The notes: generated from the letters alone by a model not told the origin. DNA of 64,000 nucleotides from Phycisphaerae bacterium (GCA_030432905.1 JAUILU010000003.1:186001-250000), one strand, 5' to 3'; numbered from the stretch's first letter, positions 43,526 through 53,274 are shown. Translations and numbers: made by a program.

Positions 43526-44038
43526 TCATGCGGAGTCTTGGCCGGCTTGCTCGAGCATCCGTTCGATGTACCGCCAGGCATTGAGCGACTCGCGGATCTT
43601 TGAAGCTGTATCGTCACGACCGGCTTGGTCGGCTTCAGTAAGCTCGGCAAACAGCGTCTGGATTCTGGCTATGTAGCCTTGCCGCTGCTCACCGGCCCAC
43701 TGCTGCAGATTCTCAAGTTCCTCAGCGTTCTGCTCATGGGTCGCCTGCTCAAGCCGACTCCTGACATCCATGATCTCGAAGAGGAAGCCATCGGGCAGTG
43801 AATCGTCTTTGGCGGTGAAACCCAGCACACCGAGCAGCGCCCTGGCCCGCTGCTCCGGGTTAAGAAGCGCCATCCGCGCGTCGTTGAGCTTTGCCGACCT
43901 CGCAACCGCCTCGTCGTCGCCCGACACCAGATCGGGGTGATCCAGTGCGACCAGGCCGAGGTACGCCTGTTCAATAGCACCGGGTTCGAGATCGAACCGG
44001 GTTGGCAGGCCGAGAGTTTCAAACGGGTCGTTGGGCAT
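43526..44038 (-). CDS. hscB: HscB-like J-domain co-chaperone
   Basis: A 170-residue protein. Residues about 1-70 form a J-domain with the HPD motif (ALDHPDLVSG), and about 90-165 form the HscB C-terminal three-helix domain (FLFEIMDVRSRLEQA) that binds the Fe-S scaffold IscU. HscB delivers IscU to HscA. No isc gene is adjacent. ATG at 44038 with TATCGT eight bases upstream, so a leaderless start is likely. It heads the operon with the two CNNM/CBS genes. Confidence 0.82.
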   Translation of the reverse strand: MPNDPFETLGLPTRFDLEPGAIEQAYLGLVALDHPDLVSGDDEAVARSAKLNDARMALLNPEQRARALLGVLGFTAKDDSLPDGFLFEIMDVRSRLEQATHEQNAEELENLQQWAGEQRQGYIARIQTLFAELTEADQAGRDDTASKIRESLNAWRYIERMLEQAGQDSA

Positions 44039-44046
44039 GGGGCCAA

Positions 44047-44052
44047 ACGATA
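44047..44052 (-). promoter_or_regulatory. Putative -10 element (TATCGT) of the hscB operon
   Basis: TATCGT ends 8 bases before the ATG at 44038. Confidence 0.4.
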
Positions 44053-44115
44053 CGACACGCAAATACGAGATGCGCGTTTGACTTGTTCAACGATTCCAGA
44101 CACGATGGAGACAGT

Positions 44116-44814
44116 TTGACACAGACCGGGCACATCGGAATCGCGGCTGTCAGCCCTGAAGGGGCGGCGCTCTGCTACAGGCAGATATTCCGCCACGCTT
44201 CTCGGCTTTTCCCCGACAAGCTCCCGCCGCGTGTCACGATCCACAACGAGCCGCTGCAAACTTATATTGAGTACGTCCGTGCCGACGACTGGGAAGGGGT
44301 CGCGAAACTGTTGACCCGGTCGGTCCGCGTGCTTCACAACGCAGGGGCGGATTTCGTGCTTACGCCGGACAACGCGGTCCAGCACGGCGTCATGATCGCT
44401 GAGCACGAGTCACCGATCCCTTGGCTGACCATGCCCGATCTGGTGGCCGACTCGCTCCTCGAAAACGAGCATCAAACGGTCGGCATCCTCGGCACACGCT
44501 ACGTGACCCAGGGTTCGGCGTACCAGACTGCCTTGGGGCTCAAAGGGGTCAAACTCCAGGTCCCCAGCGAGGAAGACGCGGCTGAGCTTGACCGGATCGT
44601 CTTCCAAGAGCTGATCCACGGCACGATCAAAGACCTATCAAAGCAAGCCGTACTGAACATCGCACTCGCGTTTCAAGAGCGTAAGAGCCAGGCGATTGTG
44701 ATCGCGGCGAGCGAGCTAGGGCTCGTGCTGGAGCAGATCACGCCCCCGCTTCCGACGTTTGATGCTGCTGAGTTGCTGGCGATCGGTGCTGTGAAGCGTG
44801 CGATGGCCGACTGA
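44116..44814 (+). CDS. Aspartate/glutamate racemase-fold protein lacking both catalytic cysteines
   Basis: A 232-residue protein that aligns by eye with the RacX/YgeA aspartate-glutamate racemase family: HIGIAAVSPEGAALCYRQIF, the GTRYVTQGSAYQ phosphate-type loop and LPTFDAAELLAIGAV. The two active-site Cys are absent. The first motif, normally P-C-N-T-x-H, reads TPDNAVQ; the second, normally G-C-T-E, reads AASELG. It therefore cannot use the usual two-Cys mechanism. TTG start at 44116 with GGAG five bases upstream. It is divergent from hscB. Confidence 0.75.
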   Translation: MTQTGHIGIAAVSPEGAALCYRQIFRHASRLFPDKLPPRVTIHNEPLQTYIEYVRADDWEGVAKLLTRSVRVLHNAGADFVLTPDNAVQHGVMIAEHESPIPWLTMPDLVADSLLENEHQTVGILGTRYVTQGSAYQTALGLKGVKLQVPSEEDAAELDRIVFQELIHGTIKDLSKQAVLNIALAFQERKSQAIVIAASELGLVLEQITPPLPTFDAAELLAIGAVKRAMAD

Positions 44815-45211
44815 TTCGACACTTGGATCATTAGGCTTGGTTGGCCGTTTACCCAGATTCTCTAGGAACAAGCCCCGGTAGCACTGGACGGGCAGAATCC
44901 CGCCGTGATACGCTGGTACGGTCGATCGCCTCGCGGGAGGCGGCACCAAACGGTCCGAATCGCCCATACGGTGGGCGTTTCGGGGGAGTCATGCGGGGCA
45001 GATCGGACAACCGGCGCATCGGATTGCAAGCCGACGCGATGGGTGTCAGATACAGCAGACAGCGCGCGAGGGATTGCACGCGGCCCGGCAATGAACCCAG
45101 GCAAGGACGAGTTCGGTTCCCCGGCACGGAGTTACTCACCGGGGCAGTCGAGTTGGATTGGCACACGGGTCTGCAGGCCCGCTGTGTATCCCTATTTGGA
45201 CGGAGCGAGCA
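44815..45211 (+). other. 397-base non-coding region, putative long leader of the LEPR-XLL gene
   Basis: No convincing gene. It holds GC-rich inverted repeats, for example around 44927-44943 (GCCTCGCGGGAGGC) and 45118-45145 (CCCCGG ... CCGGGG). The start of the next gene has a Shine-Dalgarno (GGAG) close to the ATG. No clear -35/-10 pair and no known riboswitch is recognised. Confidence 0.4.
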
Positions 45212-48200
45212 ATGCTCAAGCAGGATTTCGTATCGCGCATCTCACGTCGCCTCGGCGTCGGTTCCAACCGTGCAGCCTCGCTCGCAAAGAGCGCCGGCAA
45301 GGCACGCGCCCCGATGGCTGACGCATTCGAAGCGCTCGAGCCACGCATCCTGCTCTCGGGTGACCACCCGGGCATCGACGACGTTTTCGACGACGTCTCG
45401 CCGGTCGCGCCGACCGTCATCACGCTCGACGGCAACGGCGAAGGCAGCGACTCAGGCCAGATCGGTGACGTCATGGGCGACACCGGCGACTTCTTCCAGT
45501 TCACCGCGGCGACCGACGGCTTCGTCTCGATCCTCGCCGACACCAACGGCGGCGCACTCGACTCTGCTCTCGAACTCTACCTCCCCGACGGCACCAAGCT
45601 CTCCGGTGACTCCGAGGGCCTGGACAACGGCACGACTGCACGCGGCCTAGCCGCTGACGGCTGGCTCGGGTTTATTGCAGAAGCTGGCCAGGACTACTTC
45701 ATCCGAGTCCTTGGCGAGAGCGGCACAACCGGCACCTATGACATCGAGATCAACGCACGCAACAACCAGCTGGTCATCAACCCGACCAGTGGGATTGTCA
45801 GGACAGGCAGCTCCGGCTTCGGTGATCAGCAAGAGATCGAATTTATCCAGCAAGACGTGCTGTACACGTTCACAACACCCGATCTTGAGAAATTTGACGG
45901 CCTTGGCAGTATCCTCGCGGCGGACATCGTGTTCGGCGATGACGGCAACGGATATGTCGGCGATGAAGCAGGTGTCCGAAATCTCGTTGATACGCGGGTC
46001 GAGCTTTATGATGCCGACGGCAACCTGCTCGGCGCCAATTCGTCAGCTGGTCACCAATCTGATGGCTTCCTGCTCTCACGATTCGAGCGGGACACCACCT
46101 ACTACGTACGCGTCCGATCCGATGCGTTCGAAACAGTCAACGTCACCAATCCTCAGGACATGAGCACCGACGACCTTGCGGTCGGCCAGTTCGAGTTGCG
46201 TATCCAAGCCGCCGCGACAGACTTTGCTCTTGACCCGATTACCAGACTTGGTGTCGTATTCAGAAACCCAACGGATCCGTTGGACCCGAATGGAGTCGGG
46301 CTACTCCGTGACCAACACTCCGCGCAGCTTTTCGTGTTCAACTCGTTGGGCTCCGGCGACACCATCATCAACTTTACGACGTTTGACGGGTTCCTGCAGC
46401 CGGGTTGGGACCCCAAGATCGCTCTCTTCAACGATACTTCAACTCAGTCCATCGCCAACAATGACTCGGCATTCAGCTTTGATACATTCGACCGTGCCGA
46501 GATTCAAACAAACCTCGAAGGCGGGCAGACCTACTACGTCCTGGTTGACGCCTTTGACGGCCCGTTCTTGGACGTCACCGATCCCGCGGTTGACATCGCA
46601 GCTGGCCAGCAGTTCTACCAATTCGTGATCGAATCGAACGCCACCATTGATCTGAGTGATCAGGACCAGCCGATCGATGACCACATCGATTTCCTGGAAG
46701 ACACCAGCATCGTGAGAGATCTCGCGACTCCGCTGATCTGGGGTGACGCGTTCAACCCGGTCGGGTTTGTAGACGCCGACGACTACGTCTTGGATCTTGG
46801 CGGCAACCCGATCTTCTACGGTTTCGACACCCCGTTTGGGCCGATGCCTCGGTACCCATCGGTGTTTGACTTCCCGAATGTTGTCACCGATCACAGTGAA
46901 GTCGTACAAGCGGCAGCCTGGGGCCGACTAGACACGAACGCCGACACCGACGTGTTCATGTTTGTGCCTCAGGTTGATCACTTGGGCCGATTCGAAGGCA
47001 GCCTGCTAACTGACATGGACGATGAGGAGGTCGTCCCGAACGAATGGAACATCGACGGACGGCCGGCATCTCGGATCTCGATCGCGGTCAACTTCGAGCT
47101 TGAGTGGCTCCAGACCGGCACCGTAGCAGTCCAGGTGTACGACTCAAACTTCGAGCTTGTGAACGAACAGCTCATGAACCCGCTCCAGTCGGTGAACACG
47201 GACACCAGCGGTCCCGCAGGCCTTGAGTCTCCATCGCTCTTGGCTCCCGAACCAACGAATCACCGCAAGCAAGAAGTAGCTGTAACACTCGACAATGAAT
47301 TCTGGGGCGGCGAGGCCTACTACATCGTCGTCTCGGCGCCGGGCTCTCGCACCCGTTACAACCTCGTTGTGCAGTCTGATGCGATCGAGGACACATACGC
47401 GACCAACTCCGAGGCACCCGAAGAAGGCAACTTCGGAGACCCCGAGCAGCTCATCTTTGACACATTCTCGGGCATCGCAACCACATTCGGTAACCCGGCA
47501 TTTTCAACCGACGTTCGCGACTTTGCCGTCGTTGACAGCGGCCTCGACCCTGTCGACGATATTGGTACCTACTTTGACCAGATCATCCAGCGTGGCGAAC
47601 TGGGCATTATCTCAACGATCGATGACTCCGACGTGTACCGCTTTATCGCACCGAAGTCGGGTACTTCAGAGATCGTGCTCAGCACAACCCAGATCACCGA
47701 CCGCCACACAGAGCTGTACATCGACAACGCGAACATGCTCGGTGCTGTCAACGCGATCACTACAACCAAAACGTACAACAGCCCGCTTGATGCCGCGATT
47801 CGGATTTATGACAGCTCTGGAACTCAGATCGCCTACGTCAATGACTTCCTTGGCTACCCAGCTGACGGCCTGACGATTCCGTTCGCCAACGGAGCCAACC
47901 CGAACGTTGGGAATATCCAAGTCTTCCGCAAGGACCCACGCTTTGTCCTTGATGTCTTAGAGGGCGAAGAATACTTCGTCGTGGTTGAGAGTTCGCAGCG
48001 ATGGAAAACCAACGCCGACCAGCCGATCCGGACAGATGATGACAAGACCGACCCAGCCGCTGGTGAAGTTGACTGGCGCGTCGCAACTGGCTCGTATCAG
48101 CTCATCGTCAACACAACGCCGAACATCTCTTCTAACGACGACCACGCCGACTTCCCCGCGTTCTTCCAGGAAACCGTTATTCCGTTCGACTCTGACCCGA

Positions 48201-51200
48201 ACAGCCCGACCAACGGCACCGGATTCGTCTCAGGCATCATCGAGGCCGAGAGCGACTTCGACTCGTTCGCGTTCATGGCACCGGCGGACGGCTTGCTCAC
48301 ACTCACCATCGACCCGGCGGCGACACTCTCGCTGGCCATCACGATCTTTGATGAAGCGGGGAACCAGATCTTCCTGCCCAACAACACCGCGATCGGTGGC
48401 GAGCCGCTGACCACATCGTTTGTCGTTTCACAGTCCGAACGCTACTCGTTCTCCGTCTTCGGTCTCGCTGGCTCGGGTCTCTACACGATCGACCTGTCCG
48501 GCCTGCCCGTCAGCGACGACATCGCCGACGAAAGCAGCTTCTTCGCAGCGCAGGAACTCGACTTCGGCGACTTCAGCAGGTCTGTCGAGGCTCAGGGCGT
48601 CCTCAATCAGGGCGGCGATTCTGACATCTTCTTCTTTGACGCCGACGTCTCCGATCTCGCATCGCTGACCGTTTCTCGTCAGGACGGCCAAGCCACGCTG
48701 ACGCCCGCAGTCATCGTGTACGAACTCGGCCAAGACAACGCGGCAACTCCGATTCCTCTGAACCACGTCATCGCATGGGATTTGAACCCGAACGATGCCG
48801 GCTCGGTCACGATCGACTTCTCGACTCAGGCAGGCCGGCGTTACTTCGTTGTTGTAAAGGGCTCTGATCCGACCGACTCGCTCGGCGGTTACGACCTGCT
48901 TATCGACTACAACCCGGACGACGACCACGCCGACATCGGCGAGTTGGATGACGCTACATTCGTCAACATCGTCCCAAGCACCGGCGCAGGCACTTCGACC
49001 GGCATCCTTGAGCAGTCAAACGACTCCGACCTCTTCGTCTTCGGTGTTCCCGCCAACGGTCCTGTCGACATCTCGCTTGTTTGGGACGCCGAGCCCGGCG
49101 CTACCTTCGAGCTTCGGATCTACGACATCGACGGCAACCCGTTCGACGTTGATGGCGACATGATGATCGATACCTACTCGAGCAACTCCGGCTTCCTCGC
49201 AATCGATCAGTTCGAGGCGTTCGCTGCGGACATCCACTACATCGCGGTTGTCGGCCCCACCGCTTCCCGCATCAACTACACACTCAACATCAACACCGGC
49301 CTGATCGATGACCACGCAAACGATCAGGCGTTCGACCTTGCGACAGTGATCCCGCTCAACCTCGAAACCGGTGACGGCAGCGCCACCGGCCGACTCGAAG
49401 TTGACGACGATACAGACTTCTTCACGTTCGACATTCTCGACACCGGCATCTTCACCATCGACGTGGATGCGGGCACGATCGAGACTTTGGTCTTCAAGCT
49501 CTACGACTCGTCGATGAACCTGCTCAGCCCAACGATGGTTGACGGGAACACGATCCAGTTCGACAACTTCGTTGGGCCGGTCGAGACGTACTATCTCTCG
49601 ATCGGATCGACGTTCCCGGGCATCCGCACCGGCTCGTACACCGTCAACGTTGACGGTCCTCCGATCGCGCCTTCGCCAAACGACGACCACGTCAACATCG
49701 GCAACCTGCTCGGGGCGACGTTCCTCAACGTGAACACGACCAACGGCAACGCCAGCGACACCGGCATCATCGACACCGTTATCGATACCGACCTCTTCCG
49801 CTACGACACCATCGGGCGGGGCGAGATCTACGTCCAGGTTGTCTCTGGCGACAGCCCGACACCGGACTTCACCATTCGCGTGTTCGACAGCAACGGCAAC
49901 GAGATCACCGAACTCGCCAACTCCACTGGTGTCGATGGCGTGGTCGGCGTGACCGCTGCGACCAGCTTCACCTCAAATGTCGCGGGTCAGACGTTCTACC
50001 TGCTGGTCGATTCGACCGGCGATGTGAGCACCGGCAACTACACGCTGCGTGTAGACGGCCCAGCGGTCACAACCCGCACGTACTACCCGGAAGGCTTCGC
50101 CAACGCGGGTATCCACGAGTTCATCTCGCTGGCCAACCCGAACGACGAGGCCGTCAGCTACAACATCACCGTTTACTACGCCAACGATGCGTTCGGTTCC
50201 GCAGTGGTCGCCAGCGGCACGCTCGCCGCGGGCGCTCGCGGCGGCGCCACACTCTCCTTCGGCGGTGACATCGACGCCGACGGCAACGCCGACTACGCAC
50301 CGGGCATCATCGCCAACCAGGCCTACGCCATTGTCATCGAGTCCACACTGCGTCTGGGTGCAAGCCTCAGCCACTACGACTCGAACCTCGCACGTTCGGG
50401 CTCGATCGGCGAAGCATTCACCGACAACACCGGAAACCGCTGGGACTTCCCGGATGTCTCCCGCAACCCGGGCATCACCGAAGACTACCTGGTTTACTAC
50501 AACCCAAACTCGTTCGACGTGAACATCACCATCACCGCGTACACCGGCTCCGGCTCGACGGTCACACTGCCCGTTATGACACTGGGTGCCAATAAGCGTG
50601 GCGGCCTCGAAGTCCACAACACGGCGGCTCTTCCGCTTGGCACGTTTGCCATCGAGATCACCTCCTCGCCGGTTGACTCCGCCAACAACGACATCGACCT
50701 CGGTATCGTCGCGGGTCTTAGCCGGTACAACCTTGTTGACCGCTTCGCTTTCGGCTACCTCGGTATCCGCGATGGCGGCAACACCACAAACATCATCACC
50801 TCGCTGACCAACGGCACAGACGTCACCAGCGAGTTCTCAATCTTCAACGCGACGGGAACCGACGCGGTCGTCGATATCGTCGGCTCTTACCTTGAGGATC
50901 CGAACCTGCCAGATCTCATCAGGCAGGTCACCGTCGGCGCCGGCGAGCGTCTGCGTCTAACCGGCACGGACCTGGCCTTCGTCAACAACGAAACGCTCGG
51001 CCTGACCATCACCTCGAACGTGGACATCGCTGTCTCGGCGATCGAACGCCAGCGCGGCGACGCAAACGCAACCGGCGCCTTCACCGAAGCCGGCACCTCG
51101 TTCTACTTCGGCGATGCCTTCATGAACCCGGCCCGCGCGGGCGACCTCTACTCGGAGACCCTCTCGTTCTACAACCCGAACGACGGCGACACCGACGTCT

Positions 51201-51454
51201 CGATCACCTTCTACTTCGCCGACGGCTCGGCAGAACGGGTCCGCATGGAGACCATCTCCAGCAACGACTTCCTCCTGCTCAGACTCGAGAACATCGCAGA
51301 GGTCATCCAGAGCCGACCGCTGCTCAACTACTACTCGATGCGGATCGATGCCTCGGCAGCCGTGGTTGTTGAGATGAAGCACTTCGATGGCTTCCTCGGC
51401 GGCGGCTGGGGCACCGGCGGTGCCAGCCTCGGCCTGCTCGGCACGCTCGCGTAA
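45212..51454 (+). CDS. Giant LEPR-XLL surface protein with PPC-like repeats and NPN-type C-terminal repeats
   Basis: A 2080-residue protein. Near residue 45 it has FEALEPRILLSGD, the LEPR-XLL motif found at the N-terminus of very large surface proteins, replacing a classical signal peptide. Residues about 60-1610 are beta-rich repeats of the bacterial pre-peptidase C-terminal (PPC) kind; clear units begin with DDH near residues 975, 1235, 1365 and 1490 and contain DSDLFVF-like strands and a TGxYxLxV end. From about 1624 the protein changes to four repeats with NPN (SLANPND, YYNPNSF, FYNPNDG) resembling DUF5719-type domains. It is probably secreted and adhesive or structural. The ATG at 45212 has GGAG upstream. 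A strong terminator follows. Confidence 0.82.
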   Translation: MLKQDFVSRISRRLGVGSNRAASLAKSAGKARAPMADAFEALEPRILLSGDHPGIDDVFDDVSPVAPTVITLDGNGEGSDSGQIGDVMGDTGDFFQFTAATDGFVSILADTNGGALDSALELYLPDGTKLSGDSEGLDNGTTARGLAADGWLGFIAEAGQDYFIRVLGESGTTGTYDIEINARNNQLVINPTSGIVRTGSSGFGDQQEIEFIQQDVLYTFTTPDLEKFDGLGSILAADIVFGDDGNGYVGDEAGVRNLVDTRVELYDADGNLLGANSSAGHQSDGFLLSRFERDTTYYVRVRSDAFETVNVTNPQDMSTDDLAVGQFELRIQAAATDFALDPITRLGVVFRNPTDPLDPNGVGLLRDQHSAQLFVFNSLGSGDTIINFTTFDGFLQPGWDPKIALFNDTSTQSIANNDSAFSFDTFDRAEIQTNLEGGQTYYVLVDAFDGPFLDVTDPAVDIAAGQQFYQFVIESNATIDLSDQDQPIDDHIDFLEDTSIVRDLATPLIWGDAFNPVGFVDADDYVLDLGGNPIFYGFDTPFGPMPRYPSVFDFPNVVTDHSEVVQAAAWGRLDTNADTDVFMFVPQVDHLGRFEGSLLTDMDDEEVVPNEWNIDGRPASRISIAVNFELEWLQTGTVAVQVYDSNFELVNEQLMNPLQSVNTDTSGPAGLESPSLLAPEPTNHRKQEVAVTLDNEFWGGEAYYIVVSAPGSRTRYNLVVQSDAIEDTYATNSEAPEEGNFGDPEQLIFDTFSGIATTFGNPAFSTDVRDFAVVDSGLDPVDDIGTYFDQIIQRGELGIISTIDDSDVYRFIAPKSGTSEIVLSTTQITDRHTELYIDNANMLGAVNAITTTKTYNSPLDAAIRIYDSSGTQIAYVNDFLGYPADGLTIPFANGANPNVGNIQVFRKDPRFVLDVLEGEEYFVVVESSQRWKTNADQPIRTDDDKTDPAAGEVDWRVATGSYQLIVNTTPNISSNDDHADFPAFFQETVIPFDSDPNSPTNGTGFVSGIIEAESDFDSFAFMAPADGLLTLTIDPAATLSLAITIFDEAGNQIFLPNNTAIGGEPLTTSFVVSQSERYSFSVFGLAGSGLYTIDLSGLPVSDDIADESSFFAAQELDFGDFSRSVEAQGVLNQGGDSDIFFFDADVSDLASLTVSRQDGQATLTPAVIVYELGQDNAATPIPLNHVIAWDLNPNDAGSVTIDFSTQAGRRYFVVVKGSDPTDSLGGYDLLIDYNPDDDHADIGELDDATFVNIVPSTGAGTSTGILEQSNDSDLFVFGVPANGPVDISLVWDAEPGATFELRIYDIDGNPFDVDGDMMIDTYSSNSGFLAIDQFEAFAADIHYIAVVGPTASRINYTLNINTGLIDDHANDQAFDLATVIPLNLETGDGSATGRLEVDDDTDFFTFDILDTGIFTIDVDAGTIETLVFKLYDSSMNLLSPTMVDGNTIQFDNFVGPVETYYLSIGSTFPGIRTGSYTVNVDGPPIAPSPNDDHVNIGNLLGATFLNVNTTNGNASDTGIIDTVIDTDLFRYDTIGRGEIYVQVVSGDSPTPDFTIRVFDSNGNEITELANSTGVDGVVGVTAATSFTSNVAGQTFYLLVDSTGDVSTGNYTLRVDGPAVTTRTYYPEGFANAGIHEFISLANPNDEAVSYNITVYYANDAFGSAVVASGTLAAGARGGATLSFGGDIDADGNADYAPGIIANQAYAIVIESTLRLGASLSHYDSNLARSGSIGEAFTDNTGNRWDFPDVSRNPGITEDYLVYYNPNSFDVNITITAYTGSGSTVTLPVMTLGANKRGGLEVHNTAALPLGTFAIEITSSPVDSANNDIDLGIVAGLSRYNLVDRFAFGYLGIRDGGNTTNIITSLTNGTDVTSEFSIFNATGTDAVVDIVGSYLEDPNLPDLIRQVTVGAGERLRLTGTDLAFVNNETLGLTITSNVDIAVSAIERQRGDANATGAFTEAGTSFYFGDAFMNPARAGDLYSETLSFYNPNDGDTDVSITFYFADGSAERVRMETISSNDFLLLRLENIAEVIQSRPLLNYYSMRIDASAAVVVEMKHFDGFLGGGWGTGGASLGLLGTLA

Positions 51455-51494
51455 ACCCGCCCCCGGGCAACGACCCACACAACACCCACCCACG

Positions 51495-51523
51495 ACCGGC
51501 CCCATCCACGGGGCCGGTTTTTT
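51495..51523 (+). terminator. Strong Rho-independent terminator
   Basis: ACCGGCCCC (51495-51503) pairs with GGGGCCGGT (51510-51518), followed by a run of T to 51523. Confidence 0.92.
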
Positions 51524-51564
51524 CGTATCAGACCCCCATTTCGAACGATCTGGCCTCCCACGCG

Positions 51565-51570
51565 TACAAT
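51565..51570 (+). promoter_or_regulatory. Putative -10 element (TACAAT)
   Basis: TACAAT is close to the sigma-70 consensus and lies about 76 bases upstream of the DsbD-alpha-like gene. No good -35 is seen. Confidence 0.35.
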
Positions 51571-51646
51571 CTGGAGAATATGCAGGAATACTGGCAGCCC
51601 GGCCGGGGTTGCTCAGGTACACCTTGCTTGAAAGGGCGGCACTGAC

Positions 51647-52528
51647 TTGGTCAAACAGATGACTCAGTTTGCAATCGGCACACTCGCTTGCGCAGCCGCC
51701 TCTGCGGGGGCTATCGCACAGCCCGGTTTCGACGACCCGCCCATGCACTCGAGTGTCGAGCTCATCTCCGAAACCGAAGGCCTCAACCCCGAAACCACCA
51801 CGAAACTCGCGTTCGTGTTCGAGCTTGATGAAGGCTGGCACACCTACGCAGACACAATCAACGATTCTGGTTCTCCGCTGCTGACCTTCTGGTCTCTGCC
51901 CGACGGCATCGAGATCGGCGACCCGATCTGGCCCGCCTCGCACCGCTACACCCAGGCGGGCGGCGTTCTTGATCACGTCTACGAAGACAAACTCGTGCTG
52001 ACCATGCCCGTGACAGTCACCCCAGACGCGGAGGTCGGCACAGATGTTGAGATCTCCGCGAGCCTCGAATGGCTTGTGTGCGACGATTCCATATGCGTGC
52101 CGCAGTTCGACGAGGTGTCCATCACACTCCCCGTCGTCAACTCTTCGAAGAAAAGCGAGCACGCCGGGCTCTTTAAGGAAACCCGAGAAGGTGCCGGCAA
52201 GCTCCTTACCGGCGGCCGGGACGATCGGATTACCGTCGAGTGGCGAGGCGACACGCTCGTGCTCTCGAACATGCTCGGCTACGGCATGTCGTTCATCCCG
52301 GGCTCCGATTGCACCAAGCCCACCGACCTGTACGAGCGTGGGCACAGCGACACGGGCAAGCTGGAACTCACCTTCGATTTCGATGACGATCCCAACGGAT
52401 TCGTAGAGGGGTGGGTCAGGCTTCACAAAGTTGAAGGCCAGACGACCGTGCCGATCGAGAACAAGCTCTTCTTCTTCCATTTGAAACGAGGAATGAAACC
52501 ATCGCTCATAGTGGGCGATTCGCACTAA
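51647..52528 (+). CDS. DsbD N-terminal (alpha) domain-like exported protein
   Basis: A 293-residue protein with a signal peptide (about residues 5-24, ending AIAQP). The body matches the DsbD alpha/DsbC-like domain: ELDEGWHTYADTINDSGSP, LPDGIEIGDPIWPASHRY and LEWLVCDDSICVPQ, where the C-x5-C pair corresponds to the DsbD redox cysteines. The transmembrane and thioredoxin parts of full DsbD are missing. It would act in the periplasm as a thiol carrier. TTG at 51647 with AAAGGG ten bases upstream; ATG at 51659 is an alternative. The redoxin gene follows after 54 bases. Confidence 0.75.
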   Translation: MVKQMTQFAIGTLACAAASAGAIAQPGFDDPPMHSSVELISETEGLNPETTTKLAFVFELDEGWHTYADTINDSGSPLLTFWSLPDGIEIGDPIWPASHRYTQAGGVLDHVYEDKLVLTMPVTVTPDAEVGTDVEISASLEWLVCDDSICVPQFDEVSITLPVVNSSKKSEHAGLFKETREGAGKLLTGGRDDRITVEWRGDTLVLSNMLGYGMSFIPGSDCTKPTDLYERGHSDTGKLELTFDFDDDPNGFVEGWVRLHKVEGQTTVPIENKLFFFHLKRGMKPSLIVGDSH

Positions 52529-52582
52529 CGAACAGTTCAGCAATCCACCGGCTCGGACGAGCCGAACATCAGGGAGGCCACA

Positions 52583-53242
52583 ATGCAACTCATCTCGCGT
52601 AAAAGTATCTGGTCAGGCACGGTCGCGTTCGTCGCGGCTTCGCTCGCAGTCGGCGCCGGCCTTCGCCCGGGCGCTGAAGCCGTCGAATCACTCGAGGGCG
52701 TCTCGGTCGGCGATGCCGCCCCGGACTTCACCCTGACGGACATCCACGGCGAAGAACACACGCTCAGTGAATACACCGAAGAGGGCAAGATCGTCGTCCT
52801 CGAGTGGTTCAACCCGGACTGCCCGTTTGTGAAGAAGCACCACTACCACCACGACACCATGCGCACCACCTACGCCAGCTTTGAGGGCAAGGACGTCGAG
52901 TTCCTGGCGATCAACTCCGCCGGCGCACCCGGCAAGCAGGGCTGGGGCGAGGAGCGCAACCTCGAAGCCGAGGAAGCCTACGAGATCAAGTACCCGATCC
53001 TGCTCGATAAGACCAGCGAAGTCGGTTATGCCTACGGCGCCAAGCGCACCCCGCACATCTTCATCGTTGATGCCGAGGGCATCGTCCGCTACATCGGCCC
53101 GATCGATTCGGAGTCGAGTGCCCGCAAGGTCGGCGACAACTACATCGACATCGTCGTCAACGAGCTTCTCGACGGCGAGACCGAAATCACCGTCGCGGAC
53201 ATCCCCGCGTACGGCTGCGCCGTGAAGTACGTCAAGAAGTAA
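52583..53242 (+). CDS. Exported AhpC/TSA-type redoxin
   Basis: A 219-residue protein with an N-terminal hydrophobic export segment (about residues 9-28). The redoxin domain has GDAAPDFTLTDIHGEEHTLSE, VLEWFNPDCPFVKKHHY with the peroxidatic-type Cys, and KRTPHIFIVDAEG with the cis-Pro. A second Cys is near the C-terminus (AYGCAVKYV), the pattern of a distinct planctomycete-rich redoxin group. GGGAGG precedes the ATG. It follows the DsbD-alpha-like gene and ends in a terminator, so the pair is probably a periplasmic thiol-redox unit. Confidence 0.85.
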   Translation: MQLISRKSIWSGTVAFVAASLAVGAGLRPGAEAVESLEGVSVGDAAPDFTLTDIHGEEHTLSEYTEEGKIVVLEWFNPDCPFVKKHHYHHDTMRTTYASFEGKDVEFLAINSAGAPGKQGWGEERNLEAEEAYEIKYPILLDKTSEVGYAYGAKRTPHIFIVDAEGIVRYIGPIDSESSARKVGDNYIDIVVNELLDGETEITVADIPAYGCAVKYVKK

Positions 53243-53274
53243 GGCGTCTGCCAAGCAGATCCACAATCAGGCCT

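Noticed and set aside
45150..45185. Possible sigma-54 promoter (TGGCAC followed by TCTGCA) before the giant gene
   Set aside because: The GG-to-GC spacing is one base too long and the -12 element is imperfect; no enhancer-binding-protein gene is near.
50957..52588. Minus-strand open frame of 543 codons
   Set aside because: It spans two unrelated plus-strand genes and a terminator; its translation is a composition artefact of GC-rich third positions.
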